Below are positions 51,386 to 60,830 of a DNA stretch of 64,000 nucleotides, piece after piece. The notes under the pieces are model-generated. The model ran no database searches and was not told where the DNA came from. It was given only the letters and a program-made list of their open reading frames with translations. The translations under genes and the position numbers were made by a program. The DNA is from NORP294 sp047627915. Lineage in GTDB: Bacteria > Bacteroidota > Bacteroidia > Flavobacteriales_E > Vicingaceae. Position 1 is the first letter of the stretch. Each line of letters opens with the position of its first letter. The stretch is taken from contig JBLHTZ010000003.1 of the NCBI GenBank assembly GCA_047627915.1, positions 43,317-107,316 of the forward strand. The letters are read 5' to 3'.

Positions 51386-53296
51386 ATGAGAAATTCAATA
51401 CTAATTCTTGCCTTAGCCGCCATTTCAGCAATAAGTTGCGGAACGGAAAAAGGAAAAAAGGCAACAAAACAAGACCCAACTATGAGCCAAACAAGCAACA
51501 CTGCGCTAGAATATACCGACCACCACAGTTACTCAAAATCACAGGAGGCCGTTGTGAGGCATTTAAAATGGATTGCGAACATCGATTTTGATAAGAAAAC
51601 ATTAGCTGCCACGGCAGAATATACCATTGATAACATCAAGGGAGTTGATACCATTTATTTAGACATTCGCAACCTAGTTATTAATAAGGTAACAAGAAAT
51701 GATGCACAAGAAGACTTAGATTTTGCTATTCATAAAAAGGAGCCATATCTAGGAGACCAGTTAGCAATACCAATCACACCTTCAACAAAGACAATAAATA
51801 TAGATTATCTGGCAACAGCAGAAGGTGCTGATGCTTTACAATTTTTAGATCCAATTCAAACTGCTGGGAAAAAACACCCTTTCTTGTTTACGCAATCACA
51901 AGCAATTTTAGCTCGAACTTGGTTACCTTGTCAAGATAGTCCAGGTATTCGATTTACGTATGAAGCAAAAGTTACTGTGCCAAAAGAGCTAATGGCTCTA
52001 ATGAGTGCAACTAATCCAACTGAAAAAAGCGAAAGTGGGGTTTATAACTTTAAAATGGATCAGCCTGTTCCTTCTTATCTTTTTGCTTTAGCGGTAGGAG
52101 ACTTAGAATACAAATCACTTGGGAACAATACCGGCGTGTATGCTGAACCATCCGTAATTGAATCGGCAGCTTATGAATTTGCAGACATGCAGAGCATGGT
52201 AGATACGGCTTCTGCATTATATGGTCCTTATCAATGGGGTATGTATGATGTAATTGTTTTGCCTCCTTCCTTCCCTTTTGGTGGAATGGAAAACCCACGA
52301 TTAACCTTTGCTACACCCACCATTATTGCGGGTGATAGGTCCCTTACTGCACTAATTGCGCATGAATTGGCTCACTCTTGGTCGGGTAATTTGGTAACCA
52401 ATGCCACTTGGGAAGACATCTGGTTGAATGAAGGTTTTACCGTTTATTTCGAAAATAGAATCATGGAGGAAATCTTCGGTAAGGATTTCGCTAATATGCT
52501 AGCTTTATTATCTTATCAAGATTTGCAAGATGAGATTGAATGGTTGAACAGCGAAAATCGTGCTGCAGACACAAGGCTAAGAGTCGATTTAAAAGGAAGA
52601 AACCCAGATGACGGACTAACCGGTATACCTTACGACAAAGGATTCTTTCTCTTGAAGTTGATGGAAGAAACAGTAGGTCGCGAAGAATGGGATAATTTCT
52701 TAAAAACATACTTCGAAACGTTCAAGTTCAAGATAATGACGACCGATTCTTTCCTAGCCTATTTGGATAAAGAATTATTAAGTAAAAATCCTGACTGGGA
52801 AAAAACAATTCAGCCAAGGAAATGGATTTTTGAAGAGGGTTTACCCGAGAATTGCCCAAAAATAACTTCTACTAAATTTGAAACGGTTGAACAGGAATTG
52901 TCCAAGTGGACCAATGGAGGAAAAGCTAGTGCTATTGAATCTTCAGATTGGGTTACCCCACAATGGTTGCATTTTATCAATTTGATAAATGATACGTTGA
53001 GTCAAGAACAGATGCGCGAATTAGATACTGCATTTGGTTTTACAAAATCTGGCAACTCAGAAATTAAAGCTGCTTGGTTTGAAAAAGTGATTCCTAACAA
53101 TTATAAAGGTCTTGGCAATTCAGTAGAGGAATTTTTAATAGAAGTAGGTCGCCGTAAGTTCTTAACGCCTATCTACAAGGCGTTATTAAAGTCAGATGGT
53201 GGCTTACCTGCTGCGAAGGCTATTTATGAAAAAGCGAGACCAAATTATCATGCCGTTTCAAGCGAAAGCATGGACAAACTATTAGGTTACAAATAA
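51386..53296 (+). CDS. M1 family aminopeptidase, lipoprotein
   Basis: This 636-residue zinc aminopeptidase of the M1 family (leukotriene-A4-hydrolase/APN-like) starts at the ATG at 51386 and carries a lipoprotein signal (AISAISC). The frame is open earlier, but the signal peptide begins here. The exopeptidase motif is FGGMENP and the zinc site is HELAHSW (His326, His330) with the downstream Glu in NEGFTVYFE. The C-terminal helical domain is of the LTA4H type (WNTPQW-like). It probably trims peptides in the periplasm. trmB follows 2 bases after its stop. Confidence 0.93.
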   Translation: MRNSILILALAAISAISCGTEKGKKATKQDPTMSQTSNTALEYTDHHSYSKSQEAVVRHLKWIANIDFDKKTLAATAEYTIDNIKGVDTIYLDIRNLVINKVTRNDAQEDLDFAIHKKEPYLGDQLAIPITPSTKTINIDYLATAEGADALQFLDPIQTAGKKHPFLFTQSQAILARTWLPCQDSPGIRFTYEAKVTVPKELMALMSATNPTEKSESGVYNFKMDQPVPSYLFALAVGDLEYKSLGNNTGVYAEPSVIESAAYEFADMQSMVDTASALYGPYQWGMYDVIVLPPSFPFGGMENPRLTFATPTIIAGDRSLTALIAHELAHSWSGNLVTNATWEDIWLNEGFTVYFENRIMEEIFGKDFANMLALLSYQDLQDEIEWLNSENRAADTRLRVDLKGRNPDDGLTGIPYDKGFFLLKLMEETVGREEWDNFLKTYFETFKFKIMTTDSFLAYLDKELLSKNPDWEKTIQPRKWIFEEGLPENCPKITSTKFETVEQELSKWTNGGKASAIESSDWVTPQWLHFINLINDTLSQEQMRELDTAFGFTKSGNSEIKAAWFEKVIPNNYKGLGNSVEEFLIEVGRRKFLTPIYKALLKSDGGLPAAKAIYEKARPNYHAVSSESMDKLLGYK

Positions 53297-53298
53297 AT

Positions 53299-53994
53299 AT
53301 GGCTGGAAAGAAAAAACTAGAGCACTTCGCAGAAATGAAGACATTTCCGCATGCCTTTGAACCTGAACTGGACGAGGTTTTTAGAACAGATTACAAGATG
53401 AAGGGCAATTGGAGAAAAGATTTCTTCAAGAATGACAACCCTTTGGTAGTTGAGTTTGGTTGCGGTAAAGGAGAATACAGCGTTGGTATGGGACGAAAAT
53501 TCCCAGACAAAAACTACATTGGAGTTGATATTAAAGGTGCTCGAATGTGGAGAGGTGCCAAAACAGTAGAGGGAGAAAACTTAAAAAATATTGCATTTTT
53601 AAGAACTAGAATTGAGTTTATTGAAGGCTGTTTTGCAGAAAATGAAGTAGATGAAATATGGATTACCTTCCCTGACCCTCAAATGAAGGACAGACGAGAA
53701 AAGAAGCGGTTAACCGGACCTCTGTTTATTGAACGATACAATAAGTTTTTAAAGCCTGACGGAATCATTCACTTAAAAACTGATAGCGACTTTTTCTATG
53801 AATTTAGTTTGGAGGAATGCGAAAGCAATGGCTATGATGTGTTGTTTAAAACGGACAACTTATACCAAGAAGGTATTCAAAACTTCGATACCGACTTTCA
53901 AGAAATCTTAAACATTAAAACACATTATGAGCAAATTTTTACAGAAAAGGGCCACAAAATACACTATTTAAGGTTTAGACCGAATGCCGGATAA
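53299..53994 (+). CDS. trmB: tRNA (guanine-N7-)-methyltransferase
   Basis: TrmB adds m7G46 to tRNAs. SAM-binding motif I is VEFGCGKGEYSVGMGRKFP (about residues 51-69), followed by NYIGVDIKGARMWRGAK. IWITFPDPQMKDRREKKRL is the family's motif around the catalytic Asp/substrate loop, and ending blocks include HLKTDSDFFYEF. It has 231 residues. It overlaps the next gene by 11 bases and follows the aminopeptidase by 2 bases, so these three form one transcript. Confidence 0.95.
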   Translation: MAGKKKLEHFAEMKTFPHAFEPELDEVFRTDYKMKGNWRKDFFKNDNPLVVEFGCGKGEYSVGMGRKFPDKNYIGVDIKGARMWRGAKTVEGENLKNIAFLRTRIEFIEGCFAENEVDEIWITFPDPQMKDRREKKRLTGPLFIERYNKFLKPDGIIHLKTDSDFFYEFSLEECESNGYDVLFKTDNLYQEGIQNFDTDFQEILNIKTHYEQIFTEKGHKIHYLRFRPNAG

Positions 53995-54349
53995 TTCGAT
54001 TAAAATAAGTGAGGAAAACAAAGATTATTTCGATTCAGTTTTTCAAGTTGTTCGTTTAATTCCAAAAGGTAGGGCTACCTCCTATGGCGCAATTTCAAAT
54101 TATTTAGGCACAAAAAGTGGCGCACGAATGGTGGGTTGGGCCCTGAATGCATCTCACACCGAGAAAGAGTACGTTCCTGCTCACAGAGTCGTGAATAGAA
54201 ATGGATTACTAACCGGAAAGCATCATTTCCCTTCACCAACCGCCATGCAGGAGGCTTTAGAAGCCGAAGAAATCGAAGTGAAAGACGACAAAATTCAAAA
54301 TTACAAGGCTATTTATTGGGATCCTGCGGAAGAATTAAGGTTTGATTAA
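53984..54349 (+). CDS. Alkyltransferase-like protein (MGMT family, Cys replaced by Ala)
   Basis: This 121-residue protein has the DNA-binding winged-helix domain of O6-alkylguanine DNA alkyltransferases: FQVVRLIPKGRATSYGAISNYLG (helix-turn-helix) with the Arg finger in KSGARMVGWAL. The active-site PCHR is PAHRVVN, with alanine in place of the acceptor cysteine. Such ATL proteins cannot take the alkyl group; they bind damaged guanine and can hand it to nucleotide excision repair. The start overlaps trmB by 11 bases. The N-terminal MGMT domain is missing, as is normal in ATLs. Confidence 0.88.
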   Translation: MPDNSIKISEENKDYFDSVFQVVRLIPKGRATSYGAISNYLGTKSGARMVGWALNASHTEKEYVPAHRVVNRNGLLTGKHHFPSPTAMQEALEAEEIEVKDDKIQNYKAIYWDPAEELRFD

Positions 54350-54412
54350 ACTAAGTTAAATTGTACTTGTTTTAGATAGGAAATACGACTCCAGTAGGCT
54401 TAATTTTACCCC

Positions 54413-55492
54413 ATGCAAATAACTTTAGAAAAAATTATAGAAGCACTTTCTTTTGTCATAGAACCAGACTTAAAGAAAGACATTGTTGCGCTAAATTTAG
54501 TTTCAAAAATTGAAGTTAGAAATGGAGTTATTTCTTTTGATCTAAAGATTTCGAATCCTGCTATGCACAATAGAAAACGCATGGAAGAAGCTTGTGAACA
54601 TCAGCTAAAGCGTTTTCTTGGTCCAGACATTAAGATTGAAGCGACTATCTCTGCAATGGGAAAAGCCCACGAAAGAGCTCCTGAACACAGAAGTATTTTA
54701 CCTAATGTAAAGCACATTATCGCGGTTGCCTCAGGTAAAGGCGGAGTTGGAAAGTCTACTGTTGCCTCAAACTTGGCAGCTGGTTTAGCCATGCAAGGCT
54801 TTAAGGTTGGTATGGTAGATGCAGACATTTACGGTCCATCTGTACCAGCTATGTTTGACGTTGCCATGGAAAAACCAACAACAATTGAAGTTGATGGAAA
54901 AGAATACATTAAGCCTGTAGAAAGTTATGGCGTTAAGATGCTATCCATCGGTTTTTTCTCAACGCCCGACCAAGCAGTAGTATGGAGAGGCCCTATGGCA
55001 ACCAAGGCATTAACACAACTTTTCAAAGATGCCTATTGGGGAGAATTAGATTTTATGATTATTGACTTACCTCCGGGAACTGGAGATGTTCATTTAACGA
55101 TGGTACAACAAGTTCCTTTAACCGGAGCCATAGTAGTAAGCACACCTCAAGAAATTGCATTGGTAGATGTTAGAAAGGCATTAGGCATGTTCAGTTTACC
55201 TGAAATTAATGTCCCGGTTTTAGGTCTAGTTGAAAATATGGCTTACTTTTCTCCTCCTGAATTACCAAACAATAAATATTATATTTTCGGAGAAGGCGGA
55301 GCTAAAGATTTGGCCGAACGAATGAATATAGATTATTTAGCTGAAATTCCTATCATCCAAAGTATTCGAGAAGCAGGAGATGCAGGAAGACCATCCGTTT
55401 TACAAGAAACAACCCCGCAAGCCATTGCATTTAAAGATCTAGCAACTAAAGTGGCTAAAAAAGTAGGTTTAACTGCTCCAAAGGCAGTTTGA
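54413..55492 (+). CDS. apbC: Mrp/NBP35 family Fe-S cluster carrier ATPase
   Basis: This P-loop ATPase of the Mrp/ApbC group carries and inserts Fe-S clusters. The N-terminal MIP18-like (DUF59) domain covers about residues 1-90. The deviant Walker A is KGGVGKST at about 107-114 (VASGKGGVGKSTVASNLA), followed by DADIYGPSVPAMF and DLPPGTGDVHLTMVQQVPLTGAIVVSTPQEIALVD. This NTPase fills the rest of the 359 residues. The usual C-terminal CxxC is not obvious; family members in Bacteroidota often lack it. The next gene encodes an NfuA-like scaffold 32 bases on, which fits a common role in Fe-S assembly. Confidence 0.92.
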   Translation: MQITLEKIIEALSFVIEPDLKKDIVALNLVSKIEVRNGVISFDLKISNPAMHNRKRMEEACEHQLKRFLGPDIKIEATISAMGKAHERAPEHRSILPNVKHIIAVASGKGGVGKSTVASNLAAGLAMQGFKVGMVDADIYGPSVPAMFDVAMEKPTTIEVDGKEYIKPVESYGVKMLSIGFFSTPDQAVVWRGPMATKALTQLFKDAYWGELDFMIIDLPPGTGDVHLTMVQQVPLTGAIVVSTPQEIALVDVRKALGMFSLPEINVPVLGLVENMAYFSPPELPNNKYYIFGEGGAKDLAERMNIDYLAEIPIIQSIREAGDAGRPSVLQETTPQAIAFKDLATKVAKKVGLTAPKAV

Positions 55493-55524
55493 ACACAATA
55501 ATTGACTATCATTGTTATTGAATT

Positions 55525-55773
55525 ATGGCGACAACTGAAGAAATAAGTTTATTCCAAAAAATTGAAGATACAATTACCCAACTGCGTCCATTTTTAGAAG
55601 CTGACGGCGGTGACATTAAACTTCTTAGAATAGAAGATAACGTAGCTAAAGTGAAATTACTAGGAGCCTGTCATTCTTGCAACATGTCTGCTATGACCTT
55701 GAAAGCAGGTATTGAAGAAGCTGTTAAAAGAGTAGCTCCAGAGATTAGAGGGATTGAAGCAGTTGAGGAGTAG
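55525..55773 (+). CDS. NifU C-terminal-domain protein (NfuA-like Fe-S scaffold)
   Basis: This 82-residue single-domain NifU-like protein has the cluster-binding CxxC in LGACHSCNMSAMTLK. The N-terminal IEDTITQLRPFLEADGGDIKLLRIEDNVAKVKL is the typical start. Such proteins hold a bridging [4Fe-4S] cluster and deliver it to targets. Placement directly after the Mrp-type ATPase supports a shared Fe-S delivery function. No A-type N-terminal domain is present. Confidence 0.93.
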   Translation: MATTEEISLFQKIEDTITQLRPFLEADGGDIKLLRIEDNVAKVKLLGACHSCNMSAMTLKAGIEEAVKRVAPEIRGIEAVEE

Positions 55774-55971
55774 AATTCGCATCTCTTACCAACTTCTAAA
55801 AAACCTTCTAACAATAAAACTTCTTAGACCAGAACTTTTCAAAAATAGATCGAAATTTAGTCTCCTGTTTTGCAGTTCTTAAAATAGTGTAACTTCAGCC
55901 TTTATTTTTTTATTACAACACTTTAGTCTTCAACACCCTATAAATGCTGTAATTTAAGCTAAACTGAAATT

Positions 55972-57159
55972 ATGAGAATCAAGTTAATTGCTGCTAGTAT
56001 TGTGTCCATATTCGTTACAGCTTGTGCACAAAAGACACCCACTCCAACAGAATTTGCCAAGACTGTAGTTGAAGAATACAATCAACACAGCAGCATTTCA
56101 TATGATATTGACTATCAAATAAAATTCTTTAGCCAAGCGGATGACACGAATAAGGTTTCGGCAAAAATTGAATTAATTAAAGTACCTAAAGATTCAGTAC
56201 TAGGAGGTACAGTTTGGATTGAAGCTGACTCCTCTGCTCGATATTATGATTTAGAACATTCCTATTATATCATACATCCAAAGAAAAAAATAATTCGGTA
56301 CGCAAAGGATAAACCTTTTATTATTACCGGAAACATAATTGGAGAAGCAATAAGAACTTACTTTCTTGATCCCAATAGGTTAATTAACGGCGTAAACGAC
56401 TCAACTATTGAGAAACAACTAGTCGAAGACAAATTAGAGCCCCATAAACTTTTAAAATGGACTTACCTTTTCCCAGATGATGGAGAATACAGCAAAACTT
56501 CGAAACACATGTGGTTTAACATGGAAGATTTTACGATTCAAAAAATGACATATACATCTAGCTTCCAAAACGAAAATCAATATAATCAATGGGATCTTAG
56601 CAATGCAACTTTTGATTCTGTTACAAAGGAGGAATTAAAAAATAGATTCAACAAACTGTTAGACACCTATGAAATAGAAGACCACAAAGAAATGACAGCA
56701 GAAGAGAGAGCTCCCTTGGTAAACGGAACAGAATTTCCTCAGTTAAAGGGAGTAACTTATCCTAACATGGATTCAGCCGCATTAAAAGAGCTAAAAGGCA
56801 AAGTAACCTTGATTGATTTTTGGTATATGGATTGTGCCCCTTGTATAACGGCAATTCCACATTTAAATGAGTTACACCAAAAATACTCGGACAAAGGATT
56901 GGCTGTAGTGGGCGTAAACCCTTTTGACAATACTAAAAAAAGCTTAAAACGTTTTCCTAACTTTTTAGAGAATAACGAATTTTCTTATCCAATTCTTTTC
57001 ACAGAAAGAGTTAACATGGAAAAATTTAAAGTCTTGGCATATCCAACATTATATCTATTGGATGAAAACGAGACCGTAATTTTTTCTCAAGTAGGTTTTG
57101 GAGAAGAATTGCCAACTGCAATTGATAGTTTAATAGAAGTAAACTTGAAGAAACTATAA
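55972..57159 (+). CDS. TlpA-like thioredoxin-family lipoprotein
   Basis: This 395-residue envelope protein has lipobox ITAC-like VTACAQ at about residues 15-20. A long N-terminal region (about 25-245) resembles lipoprotein-carrier-like beta-strands. The C-terminal thioredoxin fold (about 260-390) has the redox motif CAPC in WYMDCAPCITAIPHLNEL and later the cis-Pro region (LAYPTLYLLDENE). This arrangement fits the TlpA/ResA type that reduces or oxidises thiols in the periplasm. It has its own gap of 198 bases before it and converges with rodA. Confidence 0.85.
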   Translation: MRIKLIAASIVSIFVTACAQKTPTPTEFAKTVVEEYNQHSSISYDIDYQIKFFSQADDTNKVSAKIELIKVPKDSVLGGTVWIEADSSARYYDLEHSYYIIHPKKKIIRYAKDKPFIITGNIIGEAIRTYFLDPNRLINGVNDSTIEKQLVEDKLEPHKLLKWTYLFPDDGEYSKTSKHMWFNMEDFTIQKMTYTSSFQNENQYNQWDLSNATFDSVTKEELKNRFNKLLDTYEIEDHKEMTAEERAPLVNGTEFPQLKGVTYPNMDSAALKELKGKVTLIDFWYMDCAPCITAIPHLNELHQKYSDKGLAVVGVNPFDNTKKSLKRFPNFLENNEFSYPILFTERVNMEKFKVLAYPTLYLLDENETVIFSQVGFGEELPTAIDSLIEVNLKKL

Positions 57160-57185
57160 GTTTAACGGCCTATAATCAATTAGCT

Positions 57186-58487
57186 TTAGAGCACCTCCAA
57201 CCGATCTGCGTCCATTTTTATAAACACAAACAGTAAAATAGTGAAAGCCCATAGGGAAGACCCGCCATAGCTAAAGAATGGTAGAGGAATTCCAATAACT
57301 GGTGCCAAGCCAATGGTCATTCCAATGTTAATCATGAAATGAAAAAAGAAAATCGAGGCCGCACCGTACCCATAAATTCTGGCAAAAGCAGAACGCTGTC
57401 GCGAACAAAGAAACAAGATGCGCAATAGAAGTCCCATAAATAAAGAAATCACAACAAAACTTCCTATAAAACCCCATTCTTCTCCTATGGTGCAAAAAAT
57501 AAAGTCTGTGCTTTGTTCCGGTACAAAGTCGTATTTCGTCTGAGTACCTTTTAAGTAACCTTTACCAGAAAAGCCCCCTGATCCTATTGCAATTAAAGAT
57601 TGATTCACATTATAACCTGCACCGAAGGGATCGGATTCTACGCCCAACATTACGTTGATTCGTTTTGATTGATGAGGCTCTAGTATGTTATTAAAAACAT
57701 AATCTACACTTTTTACCCATCCTGAACAGCTAATGAAAATTATAGTAGTAAAAAGCAGTATTTGTTTCTTTTTACGATTGAAATAATACACCAAACTCAT
57801 GATTAAAAAGAGAACAACAATGAGCATCCATCCTCCTGTTAATTCAAATTCAAAAGGTAATTGGTATACCTCATTTTGAAAAATAAGGGTAATGACAAAC
57901 AAGAAAGTCGTTACTAAGCCAATTAGCAAAAAATTACCTGACAGTCCTTCTCGAAAAAGCACCAAAATAAATGCTCCATATACTAAAGCGGAACCGGTAT
58001 CATTCTGCAATAAAATCAACACGGCGGGTATTCCGATAATGGCTGCCGCAGTTAATTTTGTTTTTAAATCGGTCATTCGAATGTTTAAGGTACTCAGGTA
58101 TTTTGCCAGAGCCAAGTTGGTCGCAAACTTGGAAAACTCTGAGGGTTGAATTTTAAATCCACCTATAGCAAACCAAGAGGTTGCGCCTTTCGTGGCCGCT
58201 CCGATCAACAATACAGCAACCAACAAGAAAAGGATGAAGCCATAAATTAAATAGCCAAAAGTGGAAAAGAATCGTTCATCAATGAGGAGAATAACAGTTG
58301 CGATAACCCCTGCAGTTCCTATCCATAGCAACTGTTTACCATAACGCTGGCTGGTATCAAAAATACTTTCAAACTCTTCGTTGTAAACCGCAGCGTAAAT
58401 GTTTAACCAACCAGCTAAAACTAAAAGCAAGTACAAACCCACAGTCACCCAATCTATATTATCAATCAGACTTTTACTCCCCCTCAT
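57186..58487 (-). CDS. rodA: Rod shape-determining protein RodA (peptidoglycan polymerase)
   Basis: RodA is the SEDS-family peptidoglycan glycosyltransferase of the elongasome. At 433 residues it shows the N-terminal helices, the large extracytoplasmic loop with GVESDPFGAGYNVNQSLIAIGSGGFSGKGYLKGTQTKYDFVPEQSTDFIFCTIGEEWG (about 295-350), and the conserved GLAPVIGIPLPFFSYGGSS near the C-terminus. Its catalytic Asp falls in the STDFIF segment typical of SEDS. It starts inside the end of mrdA (14-base overlap), so the two are coupled. Confidence 0.97.
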   Translation of the reverse strand: MRGSKSLIDNIDWVTVGLYLLLVLAGWLNIYAAVYNEEFESIFDTSQRYGKQLLWIGTAGVIATVILLIDERFFSTFGYLIYGFILFLLVAVLLIGAATKGATSWFAIGGFKIQPSEFSKFATNLALAKYLSTLNIRMTDLKTKLTAAAIIGIPAVLILLQNDTGSALVYGAFILVLFREGLSGNFLLIGLVTTFLFVITLIFQNEVYQLPFEFELTGGWMLIVVLFLIMSLVYYFNRKKKQILLFTTIIFISCSGWVKSVDYVFNNILEPHQSKRINVMLGVESDPFGAGYNVNQSLIAIGSGGFSGKGYLKGTQTKYDFVPEQSTDFIFCTIGEEWGFIGSFVVISLFMGLLLRILFLCSRQRSAFARIYGYGAASIFFFHFMINIGMTIGLAPVIGIPLPFFSYGGSSLWAFTILLFVFIKMDADRLEVL

Positions 58488-60315
58488 TTGTCAAAATTTT
58501 AGGTGCCGTTCCGATTAAATTCCCTTCCAACATTCGCTTTTCTATGTGCGGTCGAGTTATGGTATCTCTCAAGTATTCTTCAATTAACAAACCAGCAATG
58601 GGAGCAGCCCATCGAGATCCCCAATACCCATTTTCTACATAAACAGAAAGTGCAATTTTTGGATTATCCTTCGGAGCAAAAGCGATAAAAGTCGAATGGT
58701 CGTCTCCATGTGGATTCTGAACTGTACCAGTCTTTCCACAAACTTGTATAGAGTCTATTTTCGCTGAAGTTCCTGTTCCTTGCTCCACTACTTTATACAT
58801 GGCTTCTACGACCTCATTGAAATACTTCGCATCTATGCCAGTTTCATTTCTAATAATTGTAGAATCGAACGCAGTGATGGGTTGTCCATTTATTTCTTTA
58901 GCAATATGAGGCGTAATATAATACCCCCTATTTGCAATCGCGGTAACCATATTCGCCATTTGTAGAGGAGTAAATCCCAACTCGCCTTGTCCAATAGCCA
59001 ATGACAAAATTGTTGTTGAATGCCATTTACCTTTCAAGTAATACCTATCGTAATACTCGGTTTCTGGAACAAAACCACTCAATTCATTTGGTAAGTCAAT
59101 CCCAGTTTTTTTACCTAATCCAAAATTAGTAACATAGGTCCTCCAAACATTATACCCTTCCTCTGCGGTTGGATAATTATCAATAATACTTCTAAACACA
59201 TTACAGTAATAAGCATTGCAAGAGGTTTGAATAGAGTATTCTAGGTTTACTGGAGATAAATGAACATGGCAACCCATTTTTCTTCCACCAAAGCTATAAC
59301 CTCTGTTACATGAGTAAAGCGTCGAAGGTGTTAACACTCCCTCTTGCAATCCAATTAAAGCATTGATACTTTTAAAGGTTGAACCAGGAGGATATTTTGC
59401 CATTAACGCCCTATTAAATAGAGGCTTTAATGTATCTTGACTTAACTTTCCATAATTTTCAGACCGCTCCCTACCAACTAATAAATTAGGATCGTAAGTA
59501 GGCATACTAATCAGTGCTAATATTTCTCCTGTTGAAGGATCTATGGCAACAATACTTCCCTTTTTATTCTGCATTAATTTTTCACCATACGCCTGTAAAT
59601 CGGCATCAATGGTGAGTGTCAAGTTACTTCCTGAAACGGCGGTGGTGTCAAATGCTCCGTCTTGAAACTTTCCTTTTGGCCGGTTAAAAACATCCACCAT
59701 TTGAACCTCCTGTCCTCGTTTACCGCGAAGCACTTTTTCATAGTACTTTTCAATACCACTAATTCCTATATGATCACCTGACTTGTAATAGGAGTCCTTT
59801 TTAATAATTTTTGGATTTGCTTCTCCCACATAACCTACCATGTGAGCTGCTGATTGTTTCGGATAAGTTCGAAGTGTTCTTGTTTGCACAAAAAAGCCTG
59901 GATAGTTGAAAAGTTGCTCTTGTATTTTTGCGTAAGACCTTGCGGAAATTTCCTTCTCAAAAATTGATGCCTTGTACCTTGAATATATTTTTGCTCTATT
60001 AAAGCGTTCGTCAAAGTCATTTTTTGACATTTCTAACAAAGCACAGAAACCTGTTGTATCAAACTCTTCTTTAATGGCTTTAGGTACAACCATTAAATCA
60101 TAGGCAGCTTCGTTGTAAACTAGCAGCGTTCCGTTTCTGTCATAAATCAACCCACGAGCAGGGTATTTCACAATTGTGCGTAATACATTGTTAGTCGCAT
60201 CTAATTTATAATGACTGTCGATTACTTGAATGTAAAAAAGCCGGATTAAAAATATGATTCCAACAACTAAAAAAATTGTTCCAATGATAAACTGCCTTGA
60301 TTCGTATTGCCTCAT
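58474..60315 (-). CDS. mrdA: Penicillin-binding protein 2 (transpeptidase)
   Basis: PBP2 cross-links the glycan strands made by RodA. At 613 residues it has one N-terminal membrane anchor (about 8-32), a dimerisation/pedestal domain with RGLIYDRNG, and a transpeptidase domain. The three active-site motifs are S312-T-F-K315, S365-C-N367 and K528-T-G. The SxN has Cys in the middle position, an ordinary variation. It overlaps mreD by 4 bases upstream and rodA by 14 downstream, so it lies in a tightly packed elongasome operon. Confidence 0.97.
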   Translation of the reverse strand: MRQYESRQFIIGTIFLVVGIIFLIRLFYIQVIDSHYKLDATNNVLRTIVKYPARGLIYDRNGTLLVYNEAAYDLMVVPKAIKEEFDTTGFCALLEMSKNDFDERFNRAKIYSRYKASIFEKEISARSYAKIQEQLFNYPGFFVQTRTLRTYPKQSAAHMVGYVGEANPKIIKKDSYYKSGDHIGISGIEKYYEKVLRGKRGQEVQMVDVFNRPKGKFQDGAFDTTAVSGSNLTLTIDADLQAYGEKLMQNKKGSIVAIDPSTGEILALISMPTYDPNLLVGRERSENYGKLSQDTLKPLFNRALMAKYPPGSTFKSINALIGLQEGVLTPSTLYSCNRGYSFGGRKMGCHVHLSPVNLEYSIQTSCNAYYCNVFRSIIDNYPTAEEGYNVWRTYVTNFGLGKKTGIDLPNELSGFVPETEYYDRYYLKGKWHSTTILSLAIGQGELGFTPLQMANMVTAIANRGYYITPHIAKEINGQPITAFDSTIIRNETGIDAKYFNEVVEAMYKVVEQGTGTSAKIDSIQVCGKTGTVQNPHGDDHSTFIAFAPKDNPKIALSVYVENGYWGSRWAAPIAGLLIEEYLRDTITRPHIEKRMLEGNLIGTAPKILTNEGE

Positions 60316-60830
60316 CTTCTATCCTCGGCATTAGAACTAAAAACTTGGGCCAAGAAAATCAATACAATGCTAAAGATTGAACTTGCTAAAACTCGTCCAA
60401 GGGTATCGAAAAACTCAGAAAATCTAAATACTTCGACAAAAAAGAGGAAAGAATGATGTAAAAACACACCAATAGTAGCATAGCGCAGAAACCAAAACCA
60501 TCCTAATCCTCCAACTGTAGGCGGAACATTCAATTCATACCCATCTCTTGGTGCCAGTATATTCAGTAAATAAGGCCGGGCAAATGCTAAAAATACACAA
60601 GCCGATGCATGCATACCCATGGTATCAGTAAATACGTCTATACTTATGCCCAATACAAAAGCAATTCCCATTACCAAGGTCTTGTTCAATTCAATAGGCA
60701 ACCAGAGAATAAATAAAATGTACAAGTAAGGATTAACAGTACCTCCCAATTGAACATTGTTAAGAATTAGCACTTGAAGCAAAACAAACACAATAAACTG
60801 AAGCGGATAGGTTACAAATGACTTAATCAT
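60312..60830 (-). CDS. mreD: Rod shape-determining protein MreD
   Basis: MreD is the small multi-helix membrane partner of MreC in the elongasome. The 172-residue sequence has about five hydrophobic helices with YPLQFIVFVLLQVLILNNVQLGGTVNPYLYILFILWLP at the start, and the acidic signature ISIDVFTDTMGMHASACVFLA (about 62-82). It overlaps mreC by 8 bases and mrdA by 4, which supports one transcript. MreD is weakly conserved; its position and length make the call safe. Confidence 0.93.
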   Translation of the reverse strand: MIKSFVTYPLQFIVFVLLQVLILNNVQLGGTVNPYLYILFILWLPIELNKTLVMGIAFVLGISIDVFTDTMGMHASACVFLAFARPYLLNILAPRDGYELNVPPTVGGLGWFWFLRYATIGVFLHHSFLFFVEVFRFSEFFDTLGRVLASSIFSIVLIFLAQVFSSNAEDRR

